Positions 25,262 to 55,888 of a stretch of DNA of 64,000 nt are shown one piece after another (the stretch's first letter is position 1; each line of letters starts with the position of its first letter). Source of the stretch: Chrysomallon squamiferum (lineage: Eukaryota; Mollusca; Gastropoda; Neomphalida; Peltospiridae); assembly GCA_012295275.1 (NCBI GenBank), contig CM022679.1, positions 9,402,169 through 9,466,168 on the forward strand. The letters are read 5' to 3'. The position numbers were made by a program, and so were the translations under genes. The notes beneath the pieces are model-generated. The model ran no database searches and was not told the origin of the DNA. It worked only from the letters and a program-made list of their open reading frames with translations.

Positions 25262-28200
25262 ATGGCCATGTTTGAAACTATTAAAAACAGACAACAACCC
25301 AATAACCATTATGCAAGAAACACTTACCATGTTCTTGACTTAGAAATTGACCAGCCCTTAGACAATACATGCAGCAGTGGATTGTGTGATGCATCAATCC
25401 AAGATATTCCTCTGTTCCAGTACAACGAAATTCCAGATTTTTGCAAGGAAATCCATTTGTTGTCAAAGGTTACAGAGCTTTTCTTCCATTCAGTCTTTGT
25501 TTGAAGAGGTAATGTACTTATTACAACTGTTTCAATAAAAATAATTGATAATATTTATATTATTATTACACAAAAGTACACAATTTTAATTTATTAACCA
25601 GAATTTTCAGCGTCACCATTGATCTTAGACTGAAAGAAATCTTACTAATAATATGATATTAGTCGAAATTGTTTTCAGTCTGTACAGATCTGTGCTAGAT
25701 ATTCGGTAAAATGAGGACCACATTAAGTTTGAATTAGTATGTGAATGTATTATATTATATGATACACTATATATATATATTTCGAAAATGATTAAGTATA
25801 GAGTCTTGTAATAATTAAAGATATTTAAATTTATCTTTATATAATATCACTTGTATGAACAAATTTCATATGGGTGTGGAAATATTTTGAGAATGAAAAT
25901 ACATAATAGCCTAATGAATTCAATAAACTTGAAAAGTTTCTGATGTTAATCAATCAGGATTATATCTGTTTTGACATGATCTACACACATACACTGAGTA
26001 GTAATTTTTAATAATGTTGATGAGACGATATTATGTATGCTATTTTGTTTTTATTTTAAATTTCAGCTTGTTTGTTTGGTCAAATGAAACTGTCAACATC
26101 TGGACGCATTTTGGAGGATTTTTCCTCTTTCTGCTCATCACCCTGTACGACAATCTCATAGTCATTCCAAGATACAACGGGTCCTTTGCAGATCACTTTA
26201 TAGTCACGCTGGGCTTATTGTGTTATCAGGTGAAATAAGTTTTATCACTCAGTGTTGTTGTTTTAGCAGCTTAATTACATTTATCTGTAATATAGCCTGT
26301 GTCTGTGATACTGTTTACATTAGTGATATAATCTGTCTGTGATATGATCTGTGTCTTAGATTTGGTCTTTTTATGGTTTTGTCACTGATTTGGTCTGTAT
26401 CTATGATACAGTCTATGAAGAAGTTGTAACAGATATCAATCTTTGTAAACAAAATTACAGTAAGACAGTTTTATACATGTAAATACAGGCTACCTATACA
26501 TGCCATCTCAGTACAGCTAAGAACACAAGTATTTTTTTTCATTTCTTATAAACTGTTTCATTTCAGTTCTGTATGCTGTGTTCCACTGGATTCCACATAT
26601 TCTGTTGTCACTCAGAACGAGCTAGTAAACGCTGGCTTGCTGTCGATCTCACTGGAATTTCCATTGGCATTATAGGCTGTTACCTCCCTGCTGTACACTA
26701 TGCCTTTTACTGTTATTCTGTAAGTTGGTTAGCTTTACTAAAATATTTCATGATAATTCTTTTTTTACAATGAAGAAAAAACAATAAAATCAAACAAAAG
26801 TATGAACTATTATATAAAATATTTCCCCCAAAACAAAAAAATACGAAAAAAGAAATATGTAAGGAAAAAGAAGACAAAACAATTTAAATTTATAAGGACT
26901 GTATGTATGGTATAACTGGAATATTTTCTATTATTTTTCACCTGGTAAAAACTATTAATGTTTAACTGTTCTGTTTACTGTTATTAACACATTTGTTACT
27001 CTATCCTGAACCTTTGTTATTTGAATGTGTTAAAAAATATCTTATATTTTGTAATAGTTGATTAAAACAACACTGAAACAACTAGTCAGGAACTAATATT
27101 TAAAAAGGAAAAAACGCCAAAGCAAACAACAGTAAACAAAACCAAAAAAAACAACAACAACAAAACAAAACCAAAAAAAACAACAACAACAAAACAAAAC
27201 CAAAACAAATACAAAACAAAAATATCATTTAATTTAACCAGTCATGCCACAGAACTTGCCTTTATTTTTAACTTTTTTTTTTTTTAATTAAGTTCTTGCA
27301 TATTTTTGTATATATTTTATTTTCAGGTTTGGAGGGATATCTACTTAGTTTCTGTATTTCTTCTGAGTGCTGCCGTACTGTCTCTCCAGCTTCATCCGAG
27401 GTTTTTCTCATCTAGATGGTTTACTGTAAGACTGATACTGTACTGTGCTCTAGTTGGGTATGGAATCATACCAACAATTCACTGGGTGTATCTTAATGGA
27501 GGATGGAATTCAGTAATAGTTCAGGTTGGTGTACTGCATCAGTTTGTTTTTCATCAGCAGAATATAAAGAACTAGAAGATGGACCTGATGCACTAAAACT
27601 CTTGTGTTGTTAACTTGTTGCTGAAGAAAGAATTATCAGAAATTTTTTAAAGCCATTTGTGCAAAAATGATCACACTTAGATAATTTTGATGTGAATATA
27701 ATGTAAGCCAGATGTTCATTGTTCAGTAAAAGTAGAAAAAAAGTAAAAAGAAATTAATTCTTTAAAGACATTTTATGTAATGAATCACAAGCACAGACTT
27801 ACATACAAACGAACGCTTTAAAAGAGTTCATTTTTCTCTAGCATAAAAGAAACATTTTACTTTCTGTTGTAATCTGTTTTCAGTCAGCAGTTAATCTATG
27901 ATTCGTTTTTAATGTTTAATTTTTAATGCATTTGTGATACACAGCATCCAGTCTGATTTTTTGTGCTGAGGTGTCATTAAACATTTCTTCCTTCATTCTA
28001 TTTCTTTTCAGATTTTTGTACCAAAAGTCACCACGATGTACTTGCTAGCAATGTTGGCCTTTGCATTTTATGTAACAAAGTTTCCAGAAAGAGTATTTCC
28101 AGGTTAGTGATGTTAATTTTTGATCTGTGAATATTATTAAATAGATTATTGAATTATTTTTAATTTTAAGGCTTCATTTGTGGATGTTATTAAATAAATC

Positions 28201-28707
28201 CTTGAATAATTTTTAATTCTGAGGCTTAATGAGAGGATGTTGCATATCTTTTTTTTTTTTTCTTTTTTTGTTTTTTTTTTTTAAATGTTTTTAATTTGAT
28301 AGATTAAACACATTATCAAATGAATTATAAAATTATTGTCTTTCTTGATAACATAATGAACATATACTATAAACATCCTTGATGTCAATGTAACCACCAA
28401 AATTATCCATTTTTTGATCAAAATTAACCAGTAAAACACAAGACTTGTATATTAGATATACCCAATAAATATTTTGTGTTTCAATGCCTGATTAAAAAAT
28501 AAGCCAACATGGTTTAATTTTTTTTTTTGAATTTCTTCTTATCATAAAAAAAATATTTCTTTTTCTTTTGAAATTACAGGCACTTTTGACTATTTTGGTT
28601 CAAGTCACCAGTGCTGGCATGTGATTGTTGTTCTGGCGTTTGCTTGGTGGACAAAAGCTGGGGAGGAGATCATGTTTTACAGAACTTCCCACATTTGCTT
28701 GGAGTAG
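25262..28707 (+). CDS. PAQR3: PAQR3 / Raf kinase trapping to Golgi, 6 coding exons
   Basis: Seven-transmembrane member of the progestin/adipoQ receptor family; vertebrate PAQR3 sits in the Golgi membrane, where it tethers Raf and modulates ERK and other signalling. Exons: 25262-25508, 26067-26229, 26567-26719, 27327-27524, 28012-28102, 28580-28707 (TAG). About 326 residues once a one-base gap in exon 1 is allowed for; human is 311. Seen: cytosolic N-terminus, EIPD… then NPFVVKGYRAFLP, the family signature SNETVNIWTH, and hydrophobic segments in every later exon. The presumed metal-site residues fit PAQR spacing: H147 and D164 (17 apart, as in adiponectin receptors) and H294/H298 in the last helix. 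Phases agree across all junctions. Start chosen at 25262; an alternative Met lies two codons on. It lies tail-to-tail with BMP2K. PAQR3 rather than another PAQR is chosen from CHSERASKRWLAVDLTGISI, IPTIHWVYLNGG and the neighbour. Confidence 0.93.
26284..26418. repeat. Degenerate CTGTGATAT-type repeat in PAQR3 intron 2
   Basis: Variants of CTGTGTCTGTGATA and GATATGATCTGTGT recur about six times with irregular spacing of roughly 17-25 bases. Confidence 0.55.
27135..27205. repeat. A/C-rich tandem duplication in PAQR3 intron 3
   Basis: A unit of about 37 bases built of CCAAAAAAAACAACAACAAC and AAAACAAAA appears twice head to tail. Confidence 0.8.
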
Positions 28708-29907
28708 ATTGTTGTGTTTGTTATGTGTGATTTTAGACAGACATTTTAATTTTTTGAATTTAAAGTAATATAATTAGGAAATAATTATTGTTTTATACAC
28801 ACTATTTATTATTTATTTATTTATATATTTATATATTTATTTACATAGTTATTTATAGAAAAAGACAAAATATTTGATATCAAGTAATTATTATATAATC
28901 ATACAAATAGGGTAAGTCCATGCTAGAGTTTGAAAAATATTCAGTCTTTGGCTGCATAAAATTATTATCTTTGTTTATAAACCCACCTTTTGTTCAGCCA
29001 CTGAAATCTGTGATAGTAGTATTAGTGTTTTGTTACGCAAATTACATTTCATATAATTAAAATGACAGTTTCACATCAGGTATTTACAAAATAGTCTGCA
29101 GCTTTGAATGAAATTAGATATAAAATATCCAGGATATTTATATTTGTGAATAACAAAATAATCAAATGTTCTGTGTACATTAACAGTTTTCTATGATGCA
29201 GGTCCTGGTTCAGATATTACGTAATATTAAACTCTTTTTTAATTCAAGTTCAGCCCTGCAATATAATAAGATATAAAATACGTAGTATAATTAGAGTACA
29301 ATTTCATTAATTTTTAAAAACTGATATTAATGGGTCCAATTTTTTTCTAAGTTTGTTTCTGTACTGCGTGTTTTTTGTAAATTAGTATTGATTTTTAACA
29401 AATGCATACATCATAAATTTCTATCACTTTTGTACACATATTGTATTTATTTTTTTTGATATCTATATGTTTTCCTTGAAATATGTTATTAAAAAAATGT
29501 ATTCCAAAGATACAGCAATTATTCCCAACAAGATTATCACTAGCAACATAATTTAAAATTGTTGATACTTAAAAGGAAAACGTAGCAGAAATCATTATTT
29601 ATAAAGTTGGGGTTATTTTGAACTTTTTCAATAATTTTATACACTGGTTTACTTCAATTTTTATATTTTAAAAAATATTTATGATAGGGTAAACAAGATT
29701 ATTCAAACAGAGATTTATAAATAATTTATTTTTATGAAAGTTTTATGAAACTATGTTGTTTAAAAATAAGACTGGATTACGATTTTTTAACTGTGACTTT
29801 TGAATGAAGTATCTTTGTTATTTCGTCTTTATTTTTTTATTACTCTGTTTTTAATTCAATCCTTATTAAATTGGTAAACTTGTAATTTTTATTTTATTTA
29901 ATTTTGA

Positions 29908-29913
29908 ATAAAA
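29908..29913 (+). promoter_or_regulatory. Candidate poly(A) signal of PAQR3
   Basis: AATAAA 1.2 kb after the PAQR3 stop, followed within 30 bases by a GT/T-rich stretch (AAATGTGTTTTGTCTTTT). Choice among AT-rich candidates is uncertain. Confidence 0.3.
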
Positions 29914-30124
29914 TCATGTCTATTGTTTAAATGTGTTTTGTCTTTTATCATCATATCAAATGGAATAAAACTAAACATAAAAAAGTTTTTAATGCTATCA
30001 TAAAATTTGAACATAAATTTAATTCCTGTATGGCTTTTTTTTTTGCCCAAGAGTAAGAATAATAAAGTATTTAAAAAAGAAATAAAATACAGATCAGTTT
30101 TACCTTTTTGAAACATTAAACATA

Positions 30125-30343
30125 TCAACAGCTTTCTTTAAATATTATTAATACTGAACTAACAGTCTTATGTGTTAACATCTTGTGAGTGTTAAATATA
30201 TATTCCATATCAATGGTTGGTTTAAGTTCTGGAGTAATTTTCAGGTCTTTCCCAATTTTATCAGCTAAATAACAGTTCATTTCATGCTGGAAAGAAACTT
30301 GAGAATTATATAGTATTTCATGTTTCCAGTTTTGATGACATAA
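30125..30343 (-). other. Unassigned coding-like reading frame, possible exon
   Basis: A 72-codon open frame on the minus strand ends at TGA 30125-30127. Its central part, about 30 codons with mixed charged residues (LADKIGKDLKITPELKP), is unlike the Phe/Ile/Lys/Asn-rich translation of the surrounding AT-rich DNA. A good acceptor, GTTTCTTTCCAG, ends at 30288, just before a His-Glu-Met start of the best part. No further exons were identified upstream or downstream and no family was recognised. It could be a last exon of an undetected small gene, a retropseudogene fragment, or chance. Confidence 0.3.
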
Positions 30344-30377
30344 TCAACTTGTACAAGTCTTTCTTTTCTTTCTTTAT

Positions 30378-30408
<31 letters not shown>

Positions 30409-31904
30409 CCCAGTAAAATAAAATAATAATATGAAAACTGACAAGGGTTATTTTAATTTAATATGAACTTAACAGTTATGCATATAAAATTATAATATCA
30501 AGTATCCATTCATCTGGACAAAATATCTGATAAACAATCACATGGTGTTCTTATATACTGTAAAATTTTCTTCATGTTGCAGTTTTCAAAAAATTATTTA
30601 TTTATTTTTTAACTCACAGTGTGCTCTTTATTTATGGCTGCAAGTAAACTGGTTTTTATTTATAATTGATCAATCATTTACTCAATATTTTGCCTGAATA
30701 TAATTCTTTCATACAGAACATATAATTATTAAAAACCTACTGTTTACACAAGGTCTGAAGCCAAAGTAGTTCAGAAATCTTTATTAACGTTCAAGTGCAA
30801 TTACATAAAATTATATTTTCCAGTAGTGTGTGTTTGAATGTAGACATAATTTGATTCAAAGTGTTAATCCAGATTCATTATCCAAATTGTATTGTAACCT
30901 GAATTCAGCATATTTTCATCCAAAATCATCATTTGCACGTAATACCACATGAAACATGTTTGATTTTTTTTTAAACTTTTGTAACCCCAACATTATTTGA
31001 AATTCAGCAGATGTACGTAATCAGAATTAGTTTGATAACATTGGTTTGTCTGTTCTGTTGTTCTGTTCAGCTGTCAGTGATTTTAGATTTTATAATAATA
31101 AATTATTAGATACAAATATGTTTTTTTTTTTACTTGTCACATCAATTTATTGATAATCATCATTTTTGAGTGATGCTTTTTATGTCAGTTTGATTTCACA
31201 CAAACACATGTAATACGGGACTAGTGATATGAATACAAAATAATTTTGTTATTATTTGTAACTCAGATACTGGCCCTTTTCACAGATCTCTTGATAAAAA
31301 AACAACAAAAATGACCTCCCCCCCCATAATAATTCGTTCATTTTAAAGATAACGTTTACATTTTTTAGACATGTAGAAAAACACACAAAAACAAACAACT
31401 GATTTCTTTACTTTATTCTGTCTAAAAATCTCATCTCAAATCCTATTGTTAATTTTCAGATTTAAAAACATTGTCCATTACATTTATCTATGCACAGTAT
31501 TGTGACTTGATATAAAAGGCAAAATAAATAAAGAGGTATTTTAAAACATTAAAAAAAAAAAAATGTAATTTATTTCTTGGTATTTATTTATTTCTTTGGA
31601 AAACCATGGTCCCAATGATCATTTTTGCTGTAAGTGGCATTGTTTGAAAAGCATTTCCTAAGGAAAATTAATGTGCCTCAATTTTGTGACGTCTGCCATA
31701 CAAACTTTTTATAAATGTATGTGACACTTTTAAGGAATGTGGAAGTAAATAAATATCCATGTATCAGTTTTAAACAAATGGCAAAGATAAATAAAACTCA
31801 CGTTTTAACATAAAACTTTAGAATAACAACATATATGGTGGAACAAATATGCTATTTACTTTTATTTTTTTTTTTTTTTTATTTATTTATTTATTTTAAA
31901 AAAG

Positions 31905-31907
<3 letters not shown>

Positions 31908-31946
<39 letters not shown>

Positions 31947-31970
31947 TTTTTTTTTTTTTTTTTTTTTTTA
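31908..31970. repeat. Long T homopolymer tract
   Basis: About 60 T in a row interrupted by a single A. Such tracts are prone to sequencing length error. Confidence 0.95.
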
Positions 31971-32266
31971 CTATAATGCACACATTTCAAAAACAGAATT
32001 TCTGAAACTGCTTTCTTTGTGAAAAAAGAAAAGAAAAAAAAAAGAACAAAATTATCATTTATATAACCAAAATTCCATTAGTATGTTTATTGAATGATAA
32101 TGGCAAAATCTATTTATGTGTTGTTTACAGAGTTATACTGATATATATGTACAACTGCAGCAATGAAACCAGTGTTTATCAGAGACATGACAGTTATCAA
32201 TTACCCACGAGTTTTAAAAACTTTTTTTGCTACTTGTACAAACTATGTTTAGCGACTGTTATTATT

Positions 32267-32300
<34 letters not shown>

Positions 32301-34322
32301 GCAGTTGTAAACATCTTTGAAATATGGAGATTACTGTGACCAAGTTAACAAATGTTTTATGGATTATATAAATATACATTTTGTTAATGTTTAAAATAAG
32401 GTATATTTTGTAAACTAAACCCCGAATTAAAAAGATAAATGTGAAGAGTTAAAGCAAAAAGGAGGCATATAATGTTTGTGAAATTGTCCACTTACTAATA
32501 TTTTAATTATACTTCACATTAATATATATATATATATAGATATATATATTTTTTTTTTTTACATCATCTTAAATATATTTTGCTTTTACTCTAATTTTGT
32601 GTTATACAATTATACAATGAAAAAAAAAAGAAAAGGTAGACAATTTGTTAATTTAATGACAATCAACAGGATTTTAATTTAAACAACTGACTGGCAACAT
32701 AAACATGTTAAGGACATGCATATTAATAAGGCTGGAAACCTGTAACTACTTCATGACTTGCTACTCTGGGTTTTTGATGAACTGCAAGGAATCTTTTATA
32801 CATATTTTCCCACAGACAGGAAAGCTTTGTTTTTAAGAAAACAGCAGCTGAATGGAAACTTCAGTCAGTTTGATCCAGTTGGTGTACAACTGAACAACAG
32901 CCTGTGTTTAAGGACTGAGTGTGTAATTTTAGATTGTTTGGTTTCAATTCCACTGTTCTTGTTCAAACCGAGTGTGAATTAATTCAGTGTTTAAATAACA
33001 TGTCTCCATCTCTCACTCTGTCCGTTTGTGTGTCTGTCTTTCAGTTACTTACTTGCATACAGACATGCAGGGGTGGGTAGGTGGGTGGGTGTGAAACGGA
33101 TAGAAAATGGAGACAAAGACAGAGAAAGAGAATTTAAAAGATCTGTAACAGTAAGAATAACTTTAATAATAGTTAGCATTTAAAATGTAAATAATGTTGT
33201 CATGAAAAGATGTACAGATTAAACAATACTGTGTTTCTAATGGCAAAGAACAAGAAATATAATGTCATTATTATTATTATTATTATTTTTTGTTTTTTTT
33301 TCTTTCTAGAAAATGATTTGAAATGAATTATTTTATTATTAAACTGCTGTTAACTTCTTTAAGGTGCTTATTTCTCAAGTAGGGGATCTACCCTAACAGC
33401 AAGATAACAATTTATAAATATGAAAAAGATACACAAATAAAAAGCTCAAATAGGTTAAAACTGGCCTATATAGATCCTTTGTTTATTTCATTCCAAATAA
33501 ATAAAATACATGTATTTACATGACTGTAGTTAAAACAGGATACAAACATTTTTAAATCACTTAAAATAAAAAATAATAAAATAAAAAAAATAAAAAATAA
33601 AATAAAAAAATAAATAAAAATAATATAAATATTATTAATAATAATAATAAAAAAGAAAGAAAATGAAAAATAAAAATAAAACAAGAATTTGATTATCAAT
33701 ATGCATTTTACCAGTCACTAGCCATTTTCTCAAACTATTAATATTTTTCACAAACATATATCAGCTTCACATAAGTAGTAAATGAAAGTTATATGTTAAT
33801 TATAATATAATAACATAAACAGCAAATACATCAGGATTATTCTATCAGTTAATTGTAGGTTACAGTCATAAATAAAATAATTAGAGATACTTTTAAGGTT
33901 AAAGCAAAAACCTTCAGATTAAATTACAATAATATAGTTACATTTTAGTTAAGTCTAAATGAGTATTCACTTAATTTGCATCTTCTTCAGATGGTATAAA
34001 CTAAATGTTTAATTTTTAGTTTACTACTAGTTTATACTGCTTAATGAAGATGCAATTATTCAAGAATAATTAATTTTTGTAAAAAATAATGTGACCTTTA
34101 GCAAGTAATGTAATAAAATGATTAGTAGAGAAATATTTTTTCTTCTTTTAATTTATATGTCTAAAAAAAATAAATCTATGTACTAATATTTTAGTAATTA
34201 TTAAATTTAAACATTATCAAAAAATAAGCAGGTATCTTTCAATTCAATTAAAATTTCTTAATTTTTTTATTTTGGCAACGACAGAAACTAAAATACAAAA
34301 ATAAAAAACCAACATCCCCACA

Positions 34323-34326
<4 letters not shown>

Positions 34327-34357
<31 letters not shown>

Positions 34358-34391
34358 ATATATAATAATATAAAAAAAAAAAAAAAAAAAA
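34327..34391. repeat. A-rich homopolymer tracts
   Basis: A run of about 29 A, a short TGATATATAATAATAT spacer and a second run of about 20 A. Confidence 0.95.
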
Positions 34392-35488
34392 ACAACACGT
34401 TTAACATACATTTAAACTGACTAAAAGGATCTATACATTTGTAGCCAGACATTAAAACAAGACATCCACAACTCTAACATTTTGGTTTAAACTTCAACAC
34501 TTCAGGACCTTCTAATTACACATCATCACTTCCCTTTAATAACTTACTGTAATTAACTATCACAGATCTGACAACATAGTTATGACATAGCAGTTTGCAT
34601 CTGCAGTATCTTACACTGCTTGTTTAAAAAAACAAAAAACAAAAAAACACACAATAAACACACAAAAAACAACTATTGCACCAAATATTTAACATCATAC
34701 TTGCTGATGTTGAGGCATGGTGAATTTAAAGAAGAATCAATAAATAAAAAAATAAATAAAATAAATAAATAATAAAAATACTCAGTTGCTTGATTTCATA
34801 CATCACGCACTTTGTTATTCATTATGATGGTGTAAATCTGCCATTTTGTTCCCTTCTAAAAAATAAAATAAAACTGAAATAGGTAATTGTGTCTTTCGCT
34901 CATTTATAGATTTTGTTAACTATTTTGCAGCAAATATACAAAGTGGTGTCTCAAGAAAGCTACTATTAAAAGAAAAAATATGCAACTTTAATGAAAGCAA
35001 ACACATCAGTTTTAGGCAAAAATTAATTTAGTTTGAACAATGAACCAAGGCAAAACAAAAGTTAATTATTTCATTAGTCCAAGGTAGGTTTTTTTTTTTT
35101 TTTTTTTTTTTTTTCAGTTATAGATAATGCACTTCATTACAAACAGAAAAATTAAATTAAGTCTTCTATATTCCCTGCCATGCTAATCACAACGAACTAG
35201 TAAAACAAAATGGCTTTATCACACTGCAAACTGGGAAAGCTCAAACAAACCGATGATGTTACTGAAAACAAGCAATTCAAAAACACAGAAAATACACACC
35301 CGTGCTATTGTATGTAGCCAAATAAACAGACCCATAGTTAAAATCAAAAACGCTGCAAGCAGCAATATTTTCACATCTGTAAAGAATATTTAAAAAAAAA
35401 AAAAAAAAAAATAAATAAAAGATTTAAAAGTGGAAGAGTAAAAATAAAATCTTCTGATGATTATTAAAAAAAAAAGGAAGGCTGATCA

Positions 35489-54488
<19,000 letters not shown>

Positions 54489-55888
54489 TTCCAACAATAC
54501 AACACAAGCACGAATATGTCAGAACGCAAAATTAAATTCTGTATTACTCATCACTATCAACAATTAGTCCTACTGTACTGTAGCTGTTTCAGTATTTAGA
54601 AACTATACACTTCCTGTACGTGCAATTTATTATAACAATCATTGTGGTTACAATACTGACCACAAAAAATTGTCACTTTTGGCGAATTAAGTGTTAATAC
54701 AACTGGTTCACCCAGTCTAAATGATGTGTTACATCTCATCTAGAAAATCATTCACGTAATAAATATGACAAGTTAGTTCATCGCACCTGCTTCCAGAAAT
54801 TATGGCGGAGTTCTCGTATGTCAGACATCACGTGATATAGGTAATTGCATACTCGTCCTTTCGTTTTAATATCGAAAACTTCAGTTTTTAAAATTAAGTA
54901 CAATAACAGACATTTGTTCAATAACACTAGCGTTCTGTTAGTTTAAAATAACTGCTTTGAAGATATTACAAATCATTAAGTCTTATTTATTTACTTTCTC
55001 GCTTTATCTCGCGATAACTTCATTAACAAAATGGCCGACCGCGCGGATTTGTGAACAATAATGTAAACAAAGACACAAGATATAGATACAGCATTAAAAA
55101 AGCAGTGTAATTTTCAAAAAAATAAATAAATATATATATCGTACAATATCAAATTGATTTCATGTAAATGAAATTTTAGGTAAAAATTTAGTTTAGATAT
55201 ATACTCATCAATTGATCAAACGAATTTTCTTTAACACTTGTTTGAATAGTTCATACAATGAATGAATGATTGATTGAAATGTTTGTTTTGCTGCATGTAC
55301 ATGTGTTTAGGCCATCCATATCTCGCAATACACAAAGTGTCATTTGTCAGTATAGTGGCTATCTGTAACAGTGTCATATATATGTAGTATAAATTGTTGT
55401 TTCCAATAAACCTGAAGAAACTATATTAATTATTATTCAGCTTGTAATAATATTTGAAATTATTTCACATTTACAGTAACTAGCTTAATTCTGTTTACTG
55501 TCACTGCTATATATGACATCAAGGTAACATTAAAACTGGAATTATTCATAGTCATATCAACACAAATGTATATATTTTATATAGAAATAGAATGGAATTG
55601 ACACTACATAAAAAATGTGTTCACTGTCAGCTGTCTTTTAACAAAGTGCATTTTAAATCATTTTTCATATATTATTAGACTTTTAATACAAAGTTTACAA
55701 AATATTTTATCACTTCAGTTTCATGTGAAATGCCAAATTAATAATTTCAAAATGGTTTTGGTAGGAATGATGATGATTTGTAAATATAATCTGTCTGACA
55801 ATTTATTTTTCTTTCTCTCACAAAATATTAATGATTTTTTCTTCTTCTTCTTTTTTGTGCAGTTTTAGGTATATGGAAAGTAAACACG
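54489..55888. promoter_or_regulatory. Shared divergent promoter interval of BMP2K and ASH2L
   Basis: The two start codons face away from each other, 1.4 kb apart. The part at about 54690-55055 has more CpG than its surroundings. It holds TATGGCGGAG (54801-54810, YY1-like), TCACGTGA (54828-54835, palindromic E-box), TCTCGCGATA (55007-55016, eight bases of the TCTCGCGAGA motif) and AATGGCCGACC (55030-55040, YY1-like). All are motifs known from housekeeping promoters. A TTTTTTGTGCAG acceptor at 55850-55861 before the ASH2L start implies an upstream non-coding ASH2L exon, possibly ending near 55051 at GTGAAC. Activity is inferred from motifs and geometry. Confidence 0.55.
55031..55054 (+). other. 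Possible upstream open reading frame of ASH2L
   Basis: ATGGCCGACC opens a 7-codon frame closed by TGA within the presumed ASH2L 5' leader. It does not join in frame to the first coding exon through either available acceptor (55861 or 55867). Whether it lies in the mRNA is unknown; the ATG may simply be part of a YY1-type promoter site. Confidence 0.25.

Larger units (their letters stand above)
28708..35488. other. Convergent 3' region between PAQR3 and BMP2K
   Basis: The 6.8 kb between the two stop codons must contain the PAQR3 3' UTR (plus strand) and the BMP2K 3' UTR (minus strand). A plus-strand AATAAA at 29908-29913, after a long T-rich stretch, is a candidate PAQR3 poly(A) signal. The region is extremely AT-rich with runs at 30381-30408, about 31908-31970, 32270-32299 and 34327-34391. 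An unassigned minus-strand coding-like frame lies at 30125-30343. A plus-strand open frame at 32758-32982 is more balanced in composition but has no recognised similarity. No RNA gene was seen. Confidence 0.5.

Noticed and set aside
32758-32982. Plus-strand 74-residue frame as a gene
   Set aside because: Composition is more balanced than the surroundings, but there is no family match, no splice context and no support beyond being open; it may be UTR.
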